Positions 46,077-60,377 are shown, counted from the first letter of the stretch. The stretch is DNA of 64,000 nucleotides from Watersipora subatra (GCF_963576615.1 NC_088716.1:60916228-60980227); one strand, 5' to 3'. Notes: a model not told the origin generated them from the sequence alone. Program-made: numbers and translations.

Positions 46077-49000
46077 ATGGAGAAACAACAACATGCTGCC
46101 GATGCTGCCAGCGCCACAGAAAGTCATATTGCAGACCTGACAGTGAAACCAAAGTTCATAAGAACAATAACGCTGTTTATGGCAGTGGCCCTTAACTTTG
46201 GTCAAATAGTTGGGGCCGGTATCTTCATTAGCCCTAAAGGCGTGCTAATGTTCACAGGCTCACCAGGTAAGATGCTATGCTATGTTGATTCAGCATTTAA
46301 TTTGAACTCCCTGTCTTCAATGACACAGACTTTCAAACAATAATGAACATCAGCCTTTTTATCTTTGTCATTATTGGCCGTTGTCTGTCTGTCTGTCCAT
46401 TTGCCATTATTATTGGCCATTGGCATAATTGAAGCTTAGAACTGAGGCTTTGGAAGGTGATTGATTAGCTCAGTTGCTCACAGTGTCAGTTTAACAATAT
46501 ATGAAGATCAAGCGATGGAGCCCCACGTTGACCAACAATTTTGTCATCTTATTAATTGCGTGTCCAGAAAATTGTGATGAAAAATTGAAAGTAACTGCTA
46601 TTGTAACACAAAAAAGGCTTCAATATATATTGCACTTTATCATTTCTAACAATTAAACATTAATTCAAAAGTGACCTTTTTTAAATAATGAGTTTGTGAG
46701 TCCATTTTTAAGGAAGATCAAATGAAGCTGATTTCAGATAGAAGGAACTACAATAGAAATTGTAGTCTGTCCAATAATGGCAACTCATTTCATTGACTCA
46801 AATATACATTCAGATTATTTCTTTTTTGCCAGTCACAAAGGTCTATGAATGCAGATGGTGGCAGCCATAACTTAAAGTGACCAATTATTATAAAAAAACA
46901 CTTAGAAAATCCTTTCTCTTTTAGTTGTAATTGTGAAACAAGCTGAATGATAATGGTTGCTGTTGTTTCATATCAATGACAAACTAAATAGAACAAAAGC
47001 TTTGTCAGCTGAATTTGAAGTCGTCCATCACTGAAATACTCATGAAATGAAAGCACATAGAAAATAAATGAGACAGAGATTTCATTTTTTGTTGATATGA
47101 TGTATATTCATTTGATTTAAAACTGCAGTGCTAAGAATGACGCATAGTTTTATAAGATGTCGTTATGTTTTTACAACATTCTAGCAAGTTCCTATACTAA
47201 AAGCCATAAAAATCAAGTCCAATAATTCTAGTAAAAGCACTGGTTTGCTTATCTAGCCCTATAAAACATGAGGAGACGATCTAATGTGTGAGCTGTCTGC
47301 CACATGGATAGTTAAGGTAATAAATGTGGTATGTTTCCGTGTTCAACTAACCAGAGGGGCATGTAGTCAATGTAGCTATACAGAACATGCTATTAGCAAT
47401 AAGAAGGGCTCTGAGCGCTAAGGTATCAGAGGTAAAAAGTTCCTGTCAAGCTTTCGACTAAAAGGAAGGAACAGTGTATGGCCATTTAAAAACTGCTTTG
47501 TTATGTGAGCAGTTGTTAAACATTTTGAAAGTTGAAAACAAGTATGACATATATTGGTGCGAGTTGAGTAAACATTTGTTACGCTGCCTTTATCTTTAGT
47601 GAAAGCCAAGTATTGGCTTGGCTCCCAGTGCCTCCACACTCTTTTAGGTCTGAGTCTCATTGTGTGGACGCTATGTGGACTCGTGGCCATGGCATCTGCA
47701 GTCTGCTACGCTGAGCTCGCTACCATGCTCAAAGAGTCAGGCGGGGAGTGGACATACATCAGAAGGGGTATAGGAGGGGCACCTGCGTTTGTTGCTGGCC
47801 TTTTAACAGTCACACTCGGGTCTGGAGGTTTCGCCTTAGTGGCCATAGTTGCATCAGAATATTTATTGTCACCCTTCCTTGACTGCTCTAAACCGGTATT
47901 ATAACATATATCAGTTTGTAGAAATATAAATTTGTATTCACTGTGGGTTATTGGAATATGAACACATACACTGAAGGCTTTATTTCTTGCCTGAAGATGA
48001 TATGAGTACATAATAAGGGACCTTAAATGTTGTCTTTTAAATAGTGATGACAATGACCAATGCACTAACTAATGAGTGACTTACTCTCAATGAGTAACCT
48101 ACCCCAGGGCTGGTACTAGCAGGCTCATAGTCTCAACATATTAGTTCTAATCTTCCATCTTCTTCTATCTATGTATGTGTGTGTCTGTTTTTCGTTCATA
48201 TGTCCAGTTAGAGATTAAGTTATAGGAACAAAATGTCTGCTTCACCTCACAATTGAACTCGAAACCTTCGGTTCTGCAGACAGGGTTAACTAACCACTAC
48301 GCTACGCTGTCTTTCCAGATCATAGAATAATCGCGGACATACTTATTACACAAGTTATAATACACACTTAAGAAGCTTGCAAAATGCTACTGGTTACTAA
48401 TAGCAAGCTTGAAGATCATGCTTGTGGGAGAGATCATGACATGTAATGATCACAAATTGGTTTCACGGCTTTTATAAAATAGTAAAAATATAGACTTTAA
48501 GTTACTAAGCTAGTATAAGTTAGTTACTAGCTTAAGTAACTAGCTCATGTTACTAGCTTAAGTTCCTCAAATTCATTGGGTAAAGAAACATAGCCAGTGG
48601 CAACTACGTTACCTGCGACTGTTTATAAGCTGCTTTTTAGTACCCGGGCAACGCCGGACATTCAACTACTCATTCAACTACTTGTCGACACAATAATTGA
48701 CACCCACCGTGTATCGAACTCTAACCTGCTGAGCTTAACCAATTAAAATTGACTTTTAGCCATATTTGGTGAAGATGCTAGCAATAGCTCTGGTCATCTT
48801 CACATTCTACATCAACACATCTACAAAACTTGTGCAGAAAATAGTCAAGGTCACCCTGGTTGTGAAGGTACTCACAATGCTGTCTATTGTGGTCGGAGGT
48901 TTCTACTGGATGGCCAAGGAAGGAACTAGCGAATTGGCGCAGCCATTTAAAGGTAAAAACTAATCAAAAGGTGTGGCAATCATGTATGCAGTAGAATTTG

Positions 49001-52000
49001 TATAACATCTCTACAGATGCTAAGCTAATTTCAGATTGAATATCGGTAGCTTAGAAAAATATTTTTTATCCGGTCATACTTGTTCAGCTAATCAAAATGA
49101 AAACATGGTCTTTTAAAAAAGAAGCTCAAGACATTTATATTAAGATTGGAAAGCGTGTTAAGTTCTACAGTCTCTTTTTTTCCTGGTTTCGCTGAATCCT
49201 TAGTATACCACTGGCTATGAGACTTGTTAAAAAATCTTTTTTTAAATCATTCCATATTCTTTTGTGATAGTCACATGAGAAAACAATCTTGTCGTTTGTA
49301 TGTCCAGTTATAAAGAAAAAGTTTTAGAAATTAAAAACCACTTCGTGCTGGAATTGAACTCGGGATCTCAGTTCCACAGACAGATGTGTCTATCCACTAC
49401 ACCTCCTAGTCTGCTTGCTATACTATGGAATAGTTGTTCCCATACTTAGTACAACTTCTAGTCTTTAATGCTTATTGTTTAACATAGCACGCTTCTGCTA
49501 GCACGCTTTAAGATCATTTTTGCTTGAGAGATTATTGCCTAATGCTGGCTTAAGGTACCACAACGGCTCTTATTATAGTAAAAAATTTAGACTAGCTTAA
49601 GTTACTTAAATTCATTGAATTAAAAGACTTTGCCCATTAAAAATAAATTTTTTCATCACCTGTGCAAAACAAGGCATTCACCTAGTAAAAACGAGAGACT
49701 GCAAGCTGTATAAAGTTGAGGATGAACTTATGTTATATTAGCATGAGAGACCATCTATACTGTATCTGTACTGTCTATGCCTTAAACTGCTCACATTTCT
49801 GTCTTTTCGAAAAATATTAATTTTTTATAAGTGCAGTACATCTATATAAATCTCAGTATTTTTGTTGGACATGGTTGAGTCCAATTATAGCTATTAAAAT
49901 CTAGCAATAGAAAATCCACCTCACAGAGGATTTGATCTCGGTACCTCCAAGTCTGAAGACTAGCGAACTAAACCACTACACTGTGATTGTTTAACTGACC
50001 CTAGCGATGAATGATGGTGATGAAATTTATTACATAGGTTAAAATACTCACGGCTACAGCACTTGGGGTTATTAACTAACACCGTTGATAGTTATGATCG
50101 TAATAATTATTAACCTGGCTTCAAACACTGCTATCGTTTTAGTAAATATTTAGACAACGAGCTTACGAGGTAAGCTAATCAAATTCATTGGGTAATAATT
50201 TTATTATCCGTGCAACGCTGAGCATTCACCTAGTATACACGTACACATATATACATACATATATACATACATACATATGCATACCTACGTATATACATAT
50301 GCATTTACATATACATATAGTATCTTTCCAAGTGTATGAAAAGTTCTTAAGTAATATGAATACTGGAAATGTGTTCTTTGATATTACAGCTTGCCTATTA
50401 TCTCAATGCATATTGATGATTGTTTTTTTTTATACAACTACAGTTTTCAAGCAATTTTTGTTTTAAATACATATATATATAATGGTTTAAGAGCTTTGAC
50501 GAATTGGATGGCGGCATCTTGTAGCATCAGAAACTAAACACGGACTGATTGGCACTTTACTAAAGTAGATCAATTTGACAACTCGGAGTTGGTGTCAGAA
50601 GAGATCAGCTAGCCGTGTCTATATAAAATAATTATGCATGGAAATACATAGAGGTATACGAAAGGTTGTAATAATAATACTGGTATGTGAATGAAGGCAG
50701 TGAATTATTGAAGAGACGACTACAAATGGCTGGGAGGTGGCCGTCGCATTCTACAGCGGACTATTTGCTTATGTTGGATGGGACAATGTGATGAATTTAA
50801 CAGAAGAAGTTAAGAATTATAAAAGGAATATTCCACTCAGCATCATCATATCCGTCAGCATGGTTACAGCACTCTATGTTCTCATCAACATCTCCTACTA
50901 TGCTGTGATTGGTCCAGACAGAGTGAGTACAGCCTATCAGCTGCTTGCTACTTTTAGGGCTGTACACCCAGGATTGACCTAGAAGCATTCTCTGCTACTA
51001 AAGCCATGCAAACCCACTTGCAATAGATTTATAAAAGTAAAACAGATTTGGATTCTAATATAAATTTAAAATTTTTCTCAAACCTGCCGCACAAGAATTA
51101 TCCGATTTTATCTAAATTATGTACAGCTTATACAAGGACGAAATTTGGTTGAGCCAAAATTACGAACTTGTTAATAATGTGTAGGGATCAAGCAATGTCA
51201 GGTTTGATGATGTTGTGAGGGGAGAAGATTGATATGATTGGATAGTGAGAGCTTTTGTTGCCTCCCTGTTTGATAAAACCAGGTTGATACTATTGGTCAA
51301 TTAGGGTCACACACAATATAGCTTGTGTAATCGGTGAGTCAGACAAAACAGACCGAGACCACCCAACAGGCACCGATCTTTGTTTTAGGTTTTGTTGAAG
51401 ATTCATCCTAATGTACACTAAACACCGTATCTTTTTAAAAAAAGGATGGTAAACTTCATAGAGGCTGACTGCAGTTTTCTACTGCTATGCTAGTTTAGAC
51501 ACAGATTTTAAATAACATCAGCTGTTGTCATATTTCTATGTTAAAAAGGTTGAGATCACCCCAATAGGTATTAATCTTTATATTGAGAATAGAATTGAAC
51601 AGCAGTCTGAACCATTCTCATAGTGTTCATAAAATACCCAGACACTCAAGGATTGTCTACCTAAATATTCTTGCTCTACATTATAGGTGATTGCTAGTGA
51701 TGTAGTTGTCTTGGAATGGGGAAAAGTTCTCTTTGGAGAATGGGGAATTATCTTCTCCTTCCTTGTTTCTCTATCAGCTTTAGGAGCAGGCCTCTCCGGG
51801 CTTTATGCTCTGACACGCCAGATGTGCTGCCTTGCGAGAGAAGGTTTGCTTTTACACAGTAAATAAATTGTTGGCCACATAACAAAACTAGAGGAAAATA
51901 TTTTTCTATTCGGAGTTATCCTCACTCTATTTCATAGTAGCAAATCTATTTCCGGTATACATGTATAAAATCAAGTGTTTGTCCAGTTAAAAGCAATTGG

Positions 52001-53874
52001 TTAAGATATTCACGCTTGAAGTTAAGTGAGCCATGAGAGATTATGATTTGTAATGATTATATGGACATTTATTCCAGAGTGTGGCAAGGTGGCTGCATGG
52101 ATTGGTGGTAGTGTGCGTGGCTCAACATCTGTGCACCCAAATGTGGAGGTTTAAACCCTGTGAGATGCATATTTTTTTTCTAACACTCTTAATTGGCTTC
52201 AGAAAGAGCTTTATTTACACGGCTCTCATCATCTTATCGTTAATATTAAAATATTAGCTCAAGTTACTCAAATTCATTGAGTAAAGAAACTTAGCCAATG
52301 GCAACTACATTACCTGCGACTGTTTATAAGCTGTTTTAAATCTTAAGCAATCTGTAGCATAAGAAGTAAGGAATGTTTTTCAACAATCTGTTTTAGCTGT
52401 GCCTCTAGCTTTCAGATATTTGAAATACGTATCGACCAGACACACACAGAAATAAACAAATACCTTCATTTACAAGTTAGAGTATTAAATCTTGTATGTG
52501 TTCGTTACCAAAAAATTGTTATGCAAAAACCATTGATTACCCGTGCAACGCCGAGCATTCCGTTAGATAACACTAAAACTAGAGTATATAGTCAATAATC
52601 TTTGACATACCTTGAGAGTAAAAAGTTTTTCTTGTACATTTCAGGTCACACAATCCAGCTGCTAGCAATGGTGGATGTGAAGCAGAGCATACCGGTAATA
52701 GCCATGGCTAACCAAACCATTCTGGCCATCATCTTCTGTATAGTTGGTGAAGGCATCATTGCCATGCTCAACTTTCTTGCATTTGTTGGCGGATTTGTCA
52801 AGGTCATGGCCATGGTCTCACTGGTTAAACTCAAGTTGCAGAAGTACGTGAGCAAACTTTAACAGATATTACTCCTAGCAGCAGGATGGTAGAAGAGATT
52901 AGAGTTGTGACAAACAGAGTTGACTAGGCACTGTAAGTGTCTAAATAAATGACACTCGATTAGAGAGCAGACAACTACCAGTTGAAGACTCAAAAGACAG
53001 TTTGTTCTACAAGAAAATTACATAAGGCTATGAGTCAGATTGTATGTTGCTAGCAGAAAAATGTTTGTTTATAAAATGCATCTACTATATCACAGAACCA
53101 TGAACTATGAGATCTTGACACCATCACACAGAAGAACAAATACATGTGGGGTGTAATTGCAGTGCTTCTTAAAAAGGCTCTTCAATCGGGTTTTGAACTC
53201 ATGACCTTTAGTTTAGCTGACTTATACTCGACCACTTGGGCCACTCAGCTGCATTACAGAGCTGAGGAATAATCTATACTACCCGGTATAATAAGTGTGA
53301 TGTCCAGTGATGTGTGAGAGAAGATTTATATGAGCAGACGCACTTTTGTATGCAATAAGGACAATTGTCGTCGATGAACGCGTTTATAGATTTTGTCGTG
53401 AAAAAAATTGTTGAAAAAAAAAGAAATCCCAAGCATCACCAGCAAATGTTTTTTTCACAAGTTTAGTTATAAACAATAAATTGGTTTTTTCGTTATACAC
53501 TGGTAGTAAAATGATTCAATAAAAACTAATAAATTTTCTTCAGCAAGTCCGATTTTATTGGTGATTTTGTGTCAGGCTGTCTTCAGTGTTCAGAGTAGCA
53601 TAATAAATGTTGTAGACACAATGACAATGAGGAGAGATTTCGAGTGCCTCTCCCTCTGCCGATATTGATGACCTTAGTCTATGTATACTTGGCTGTCGTT
53701 CCAATAATCAACAACCCCAACTGGTACCATTTGTATGGAGTCCTGTTAATTCTTATCTTCTTTGTCCTCTACGTTGTATTCATCAAGTTTAAGTCGAGAG
53801 TTTCCTGCTTTGATGGAGTGACCTTGTTTGTGCAGAGACTTCTGGGTGTGGCTGTCATAGACAAATTTATGTGA
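46077..53874 (+). CDS. SLC7 amino-acid transporter light chain, copy B
   Basis: Seven coding exons: 46077-46266, 47648-47895, 48760-48952, 50714-50922, 51687-51843, 52645-52843, 53616-53874; 484 aa. Exon lengths and phases equal copy A, except that exon 2 lacks one Asp codon (LDCSKP against LDDCSKP). Same LAT-family features: VGAGIFISPKG in TM1, CYAELATMLKESGGEW, the loop Cys before exon 3, YSGLFAYVGWDNV and NLTEEVKNY. Exon 4 is taken to begin at the first AG of GAAGAGACG, which keeps the frame (Glu in place of Gly). Copy B probably pairs with an SLC3 heavy chain at the plasma membrane, as copy A should. It is the nearest relative of inverted copy C. Introns hold three or more SINE-like copies. 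The start ATG is conserved with copy A. Confidence 0.93.
48205..48655 (-). mobile_element. SINE-like family 2 copy, SLC7 B intron 2
   Basis: Minus orientation: starts near 48655 with CCGGCGTTGCCCGGGTACTA and AGCAGCTTATAAACAGTCGC, and ends with the tRNA-like GTCTGCAGAACCGAAGGTTT and TTAATCTCTAACTGGACATA. Confidence 0.65.
49298..49690 (-). mobile_element. SINE-like family 2 copy, SLC7 B intron 3
   Basis: Minus orientation: TTTTTCTTTATAACTGGACA at its end, a GGAACTGAGATCCCGAGTTC tRNA-like part, and AGGTGAATGCCTTGTTTTGC at its start. Confidence 0.6.
49865..50235 (-). mobile_element. SINE-like family 2 copy, SLC7 B intron 3
   Basis: Minus orientation: starts TAGGTGAATGCTCAGCGTTG, then TTTGAAGCCAGGTTAATAAT, GAGGTACCGAGATCAAATCC and a segment reading ATAGCTATAATTGGACTCAA. 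It is the same insertion as 33505-33870 in copy C. Confidence 0.7.
52860..52949 (+). promoter_or_regulatory. Candidate alternative 3' end in SLC7 B intron 6
   Basis: Stop TAA (52860-52862) after YVSKL, and AATAAA at 52944-52949, matching copy A base for base at most positions over about 180 bp. Confidence 0.45.
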
Positions 53875-54097
53875 CCAATTTACTGTTATTTACTTATTTA
53901 GGTGTTTGTATAAATACTTGTATGTATACTTTGTGTAAACCAAGTGTATACATATCTTTGTTTGACTCTGTATCAAAAATAATTATATCTTTATGTGAAT
54001 TATTAGCAGCGCACAGCCCATGACTTTAAAAACAGGTATTTAACTAAAAATATTACTTCTGTACATATTACGCTTTTAATACAAAAGAAAATTACAA

Positions 54098-54103
54098 AAT
54101 AAA
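54098..54103 (+). terminator. Poly(A) signal of SLC7 copy B
   Basis: AATAAA about 220 bp after the TGA stop of copy B. Confidence 0.5.
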
Positions 54104-54129
54104 AGATGTGTTTCTTCAACAATGCGCTT

Positions 54130-54460
54130 CTACTAACTGAATACTCGACATTGTACGGGTAATCAATAGTTTTTGCATAACAATTTTTTGGTAACGAACA
54201 TATACAACATTTAATACTCTAACTTGTAAATGAAGGTTTTTGTTTATTTCTGTGTTTTTCTGGTCGATACATATTTCAAATATTCGAATGCTCAAAGCGC
54301 AGCTAAAACAGATTTGTTAAAACCATTTCTTACTTCTTATGCTACACATTCTCTCAATACATGTATTTAAAACATCTTATAAACAGTGGCAGGTAATGTA
54401 GTTACCATTGGCTAAGTTTCTTTACCCAATGAATCTGAGTAACCTATAGTTAGTAGCGTA
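54130..54460 (+). mobile_element. SINE-like family 2 fragments
   Basis: ACTCGACATTGTACGGGTAATCA at the left, AACAGTGGCAGGTAATGTAG and TTTCTTTACCCAATGAATCT further on. They are similar to the start regions of other family 2 copies, apparently joined fragments. Confidence 0.5.
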
Positions 54461-54713
54461 AGCTAATGTATATAGCAATGAAAAATGTGCACAACACTGG
54501 ATTTGATCCCAAGTCCTCCAGATCTAGAAATCACAAACTCAACTATTAAACTACATGGAATACGATGGGCTCATTGAGCTATCAACTTGTACATCATTCA
54601 ATGTAATTCAACCAAAAATTAACCTTCTTTCCTGTTTGCTGATAATGTAGAGCCTTTGTCATTGTCTTCTTCACACGTTGAAACATTTTATCGCATTACT
54701 TACGCATACGCAT

Positions 54714-54786
54714 GATACAATATAGTACAATATAGTACAATATAGTACAATATAGTACAATATAGTACAATATAGTACAATATAAT
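54714..54786. repeat. 10-bp tandem repeat
   Basis: Seven copies of AGTACAATAT. Confidence 0.95.
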
Positions 54787-54971
54787 ACACGTACAATAGT
54801 TTTATGAAATACTCAATATCATACTCACTACTCATTTAATACTTTAGTAAATAGACTCAGCTAGAACAAACAGTGCAAATATTAGTTGTTGAACTTGGAA
54901 ATTATTAAACAAAGGGTGAAGTTTTTATGATTAAATTCAGAGTCGTGATAATAGATGTTGGAGAGGAACAA

Positions 54972-55266
54972 TGTGTTTATTATTATAGTTTATGTTTATT
55001 ATTATAGTTTATGTTTATTATTATAGTTTATGTTTATTATTATTTATTGTTATAGTTTATGTTTATTATTATAGTTTATGTTTATTATTATTTATTGTTA
55101 TAGTTTATGTTTATTATTATAGTTTATGTTTATTATTATAGTTTATGTTTATTATTATAGTTTATGTTTATTTTTATAGTTTATGTTTATTATTATAGTT
55201 TATGTTTATTAGTATAGTTTATGTTTATTATTATAGTTTATGTTTATTATTATAGTTTATGTTTAT
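54972..55266. repeat. 19-bp minisatellite rich in AATAAA on minus strand
   Basis: About 15 copies of TTTATTATTATAGTTTATG, some with a short extra TTTATTGTTATAG block. On the minus strand each unit reads AATAAA, placing a string of poly(A) signals about 110-400 bases after the stop of the minus-strand RING gene. Confidence 0.93.
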
Positions 55267-55372
55267 TGTGTCAGTATTTTTCTTGCATAAATAAAACCAA
55301 TTTCAACTTTGTATCCAACTAAATCGGTGTAGAGCGTTTGGCAGTAGTCCAAGAAGCCAGATGAGGTGACAA

Positions 55373-58300
55373 TCATGGTAGATAACAAGGGATGATGCCA
55401 TCAATAGATTGTCGACATAATGGACACTTGGTGAAATGCCAGGCGCAGTTAAGGCAGGTAGCTGTAAGCAGAGACAAAAACAGTTTAATAACAAGAGCAG
55501 CAGCTTGGTAAGAAATTTGGATAAAAAAGGCGCAGAAGAGGAAAAAGAATTACATGTTTTACATATATAGCTTCACAGGGACCAACCTGAGATGTTATTA
55601 TTGTTTGGTACCGTGCTTACCCAACTAGTTTACCTCTGACATAATTAAACCATTTTTGAACTGTTTGTTCAACACAGGTTGCACAGATATGACTTTTAAC
55701 ACAACTTACTATGGATGCAGAAATTAATAATGGGTTTAATATAAAAAAGTCATCATGTCAACATATTACAAGGGCTCGGGCCAATCTTTTACTCTCTGCA
55801 AGACAGGTAATGCAAATAAATACACCGAGTGTTTCATCACCAGAATGTATATATTTTGCAACAAATATGAATACATTAAGTCAATGTGTGCGCATGCAAT
55901 GAACAATCGTGCAGAGATGCTGCAGCTAGCTTTGCTCAAACGATGTTAGTCCACTCGATATATATCGATCTCTTCGATATAAGCTTCGCCCCTTTACTAT
56001 CTTCTCCCACAATATCTCTTTTGTTTCTTCGACCTACCGAGTCGGCACACCATGTGGCCAAGTCTCCTGCTGTTATAGAGAAACTCAACTCGGCTGTGCC
56101 GGTGATTGTAGGGTCGGTCTCGCCGGCTCTGATCACGGCGCTTTGGTCAAGGTGCAAAATTTTAAATTCTGCATTGCATTATTCACCACATTATTGCGCG
56201 ATAAATTTACTAACACATTTGGAACTAAGAACTGTGGTAGTTGCTTGCCATTGCTATTGGTTACTTTTGCCCCTAGTTGTTTATTGCTACAAAACTTATT
56301 GAACTTAAAAATACATGTTACAAATAGTATATTTATTTATTTGGCATACCATTTACTACATCTTTAATAAATGCTAAGAAAATAGAGTCCAAAGTGTAGC
56401 TATTGCTTTCTTCCAAATTTGAGCTAAACCTAAACAACTCTTCAGTTGAGCTCTAATTGTTTTTATAAATCTTTTGTAATTAAATTTCGTTAGTTGTCTG
56501 ACATTACTATTACTTACTACTCCTTTTCACTGTGTAACTTACTCCTTTTCACTGTGTAACTTACTCATTTTCACTGTGTAACTTACTCCTTTTCACTGTG
56601 TAACTTGCTCCTTTTTACTGTGTAACTTACTCCTTTTCACTGTGTAACTTACTCCTTTTCACTGTGCTACTTACTCCTTCTCACTGTGTAACTTACTCCT
56701 TTTCACTGTGTAACTTACTCATTTTCACTGTGTAACTTACTCCTTTTCACTGTGTAACTTGCTCCTTTTTACTGTGTAACTTACTCCTTTTCACTGTGTA
56801 ACTTACTCCTTTTCACTGTGCTACTTACTCCTTCTCACTGTGTAACTTACTCCTTTTCACTGTGTAACTTACTCCTTTTCACTGTGCTACTTACTCCTTC
56901 TCACTGTGTAACTTACTCCTTTTCACTGTGTAACCTACTCCTTTTCACTGTGTAACTTACTTCTTTTCACTGTGTAACTTACTCATTTTCACTGTGTAAC
57001 TTACTCCTTTTCACTGTGTAACCTACTCCTTTTCACTGTGCTACTTACTCCTGTTCTCTGTTATTTATTACTTTTTCTGTATTACATATTTTTGTGAGAT
57101 TCCTTAATACACAAACATGTTACAAAGATCGTCATCTGTCTATCTGTAATTAGATGTTTACATATATTTTGATTTAAGCGATTAATTAAATACATCTGCC
57201 AAGTTACAAGGTAACCCAACAATACAAATGCAGCTGTGTATATATGACAATCTGAGCACAGCTATGTACACACGACAATATGATAAAGTTCAGTAGCTGC
57301 CCTAGTAAAGGTTGCTGTAAGCTTATACTCCCTATACATTCTTTTTTTCTATGTATTTATCTATTTATTTATCTCATACGATATATGTACCTACCTACAT
57401 GTATATGTACTCAGGCTATATGTACGTGATGTGATTCTAATACTTGTATTGAGGGGATAATTTTATTTTGGCAGATGCATAATTAGCCACATGACAACAG
57501 AGAAAAAAACAAATATCTTTTCATAATTTGTAAATATATTTATTGAGTTCAACACAGATGATTGATACTAAAAAAAAAAAATCGATGGCAATGAGAGGGA
57601 ACTAGCGGCATACCCGGCGTTGCATCGATATGAAAACACAGCTTATAAACAGCGGCAGGTAATGCAGTTGCTTACCACTTGCCATTAGCCTTACACAATG
57701 CCAAGGAATAATTGGAATACACTACTATTTGTATTGTTAAACTTACTAATAAGAGCCGTGAGAGCAAGCTTTAGGGATGTTGCGTAACGCAGACTGCTAT
57801 GCGTATTTTAACCAAAAATAAAGACTCATATCGCCTAATGAAATTGTTGCGTACCGTTACGCGGTATGCAATAATTGGTAAGATCGGAGATGGAGAGGTT
57901 CCGAGATCAAATCCAGCAAGAAGTGGATATTTCTTTCCTAAATTTTAATAGCTATAGCTGGACACACCGAACGACAGACTCGGAAATTTATATATATAGA
58001 AGATTTATATCATAAGTAAAACCTGTTAAGAATCACAGAATACGTAACTTTGTATTAGAAACAGTAAAACTGACAGTTACAGCTAAATGAATAGAAGCAA
58101 TTTAGTTGATAAATTAAACAAAAACGCTGAATTTCTTGCAAATTCCATCATATTGTAAACTCAAGCAAAGCATCGAAAACTGCTGACTGAGATTTGTAAG
58201 AATCCTAAATGGGTGATTAATGAAGGTTGTTCTTTATAATATACATGTATTTATATTTAATTGAGATTAAATCTTTAAAAACTTAAATAGATTGTGAGAA

Positions 58301-60377
58301 ACTTTATTTTTAAAGCTGTCGGTATAAGGCTGGTAGCCTACACACTAATTTTCAAGCACTTCTGTGCAGCCATTTGGCAGCGTACGTAACATAAAAATCA
58401 TATTGTAGAGGAAACTGCCTGTTCCTTTTACCGCTCCTCAAGAACCAAAGCCCTGAGTGCAAGGCAGTAAGACAAATATATATATTTAATAAATATGTAT
58501 ATATATATGTATGTAATATATGTGTAAACACATGCAATTCATTGTGCGCGTGTGCAACAGAATAACATTCAAAAGACTGACAACGATATCTGATCTCATC
58601 GTTCTTCTGGCTACCTTATATACACCTTGTCTTTTTTGGCACCGCCCATCGGTCCTCTGATTCTCCGTCGGCCTCGGCTGTCTTCTCATAGTTGTTTTCT
58701 CTTGACTTATCGAGTCGTCATCGACTCTGCCTGGTTGTGGCATCAGCCCAGAGGTCGGCTAAGCAGCCAGCACTAATCTCTGCGCTCCGCCATTACCATA
58801 TGGACACACACACACACATACATGGAGGCCTACTTTTTATGTATAGATTATAGATACCATTATTATATGGTATTATATTGTTTGTGTCTATATTAATAAA
58901 TCTCCCTCGGTCATTGTTTGTATGTGTGTCTGTGTAAACGCTATGATTTTCTACATTTTTGGGGCTGATTTTGTACAAACTTCAGACGCATGTGCTCCAT
59001 GCCTACTACCAGGCCGCTAAATATACCTGGCTTTAAAACTCTTTTTTGCTCCTAAGAGTCTCCTAAGCAGCTACCTGCGGACTGTCTTATTGAAAAGGAA
59101 CTATATGCAACACTCTTATACGTACAGTATAATTAGCACAATAATAAAAGTAAAATAGGAAGTACAATAATAAAACTTACTGACTAAGAATCAATTGAAA
59201 AAAATCTTTGTTCAATCACATTGAAGCTACATGCAGCTATGAGTTGCAGTTTAATACACTTTCCATCACAGCACATTGATAGAAGAATTGTCTTGCCTGC
59301 ATTGAAAGCCCATCAAAACAGCAATGTTAAATACCGAGCCTACCTACCAACCCGATAAGTCTCATGCAAAGGTGTTCAGAGGTTTCTTAAAAATGTCACT
59401 AACAAAGTTACTCACAACTTTACTCACAAAACACTTACAAAGTTCAAGATTATCAACTCTTTGTAATGAAAATGTAAAAATGGTATTGTCCTCTGGTGGA
59501 CTCATATAATAGCAAAAGTGATTACCTTGGTGGCCGCAAGGCACGAAACAAATATCCACAGCATCAGTCAGACAGACTTTGCATCGAAAGAGACGCGTTA
59601 ACTGCTCAGCATCTGCCAATAGAGAAAAGAAGTAGAATTGACTCACCAGACTTGAGCCAAAGATATTTAACACGATAAATCAAGCAGGCTTTTCACCTAG
59701 AATTACATTAACATATTTGGCATAACATTGGTATTACATAACATTTATATTATTAACATACTTGTACGTGCATACACATTTCTTTTTCTTATGGTAGGTA
59801 ATAAAAAAACATCATTTTTTATGGATTGTCAATAATAAAAATTATATGTACACCGCAATAGATTGCAAGAAAAACAAAGATGAACTTTCCTACAAGATCT
59901 TGTGATAACTAGAGCATAAATCCTGGTATAATTCCATTGATTATGAGTCCGTGTTGGCAGCATGCATATACAAGGCTTTACAATAACAATGTCTTTCTCC
60001 TGACTCTCTCTCTCTCACTCACTCTCTCACTCTCCCCCTCTCCTCCTCTCCTCCTCTCCCCCTCTCCCCCTCTCCCCCTCTCCCCCTCTCTCCCTCCCTC
60101 CCTCTCCCTCCCTCTCCCTCTCCCTCTCCCTCTCCCTCTCCCTCTCCCTCTCCCTCTCCCTCTCCCTCTCCCTCTCCCTCTCCCTCTCCCTCTCCCTCTC
60201 CCTCTCCCTCTCCCTCTCCCTCTCCCTCTCCCTCTCCCTCTCCCTCTCCCTCTCCCTCTCCCTCTCCCTCTCCCTCTCCCTCTCCCTCTCCCTCTCCCTC
60301 TCCCTCTCCCTCTCCCTCTCCCTCTCCCTCTCCCTCTCCCTCTCCCTCTCCCTCTCCCTCTCCCTCTCCCTCTCCCT

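Noticed and set aside
58486-58743. Extra exon or TATA promoter of the RING gene
   Set aside because: The frame has no domain and RING exons on each side join in phase without it. A TATATAAG on the minus strand is present but has no supporting start context.
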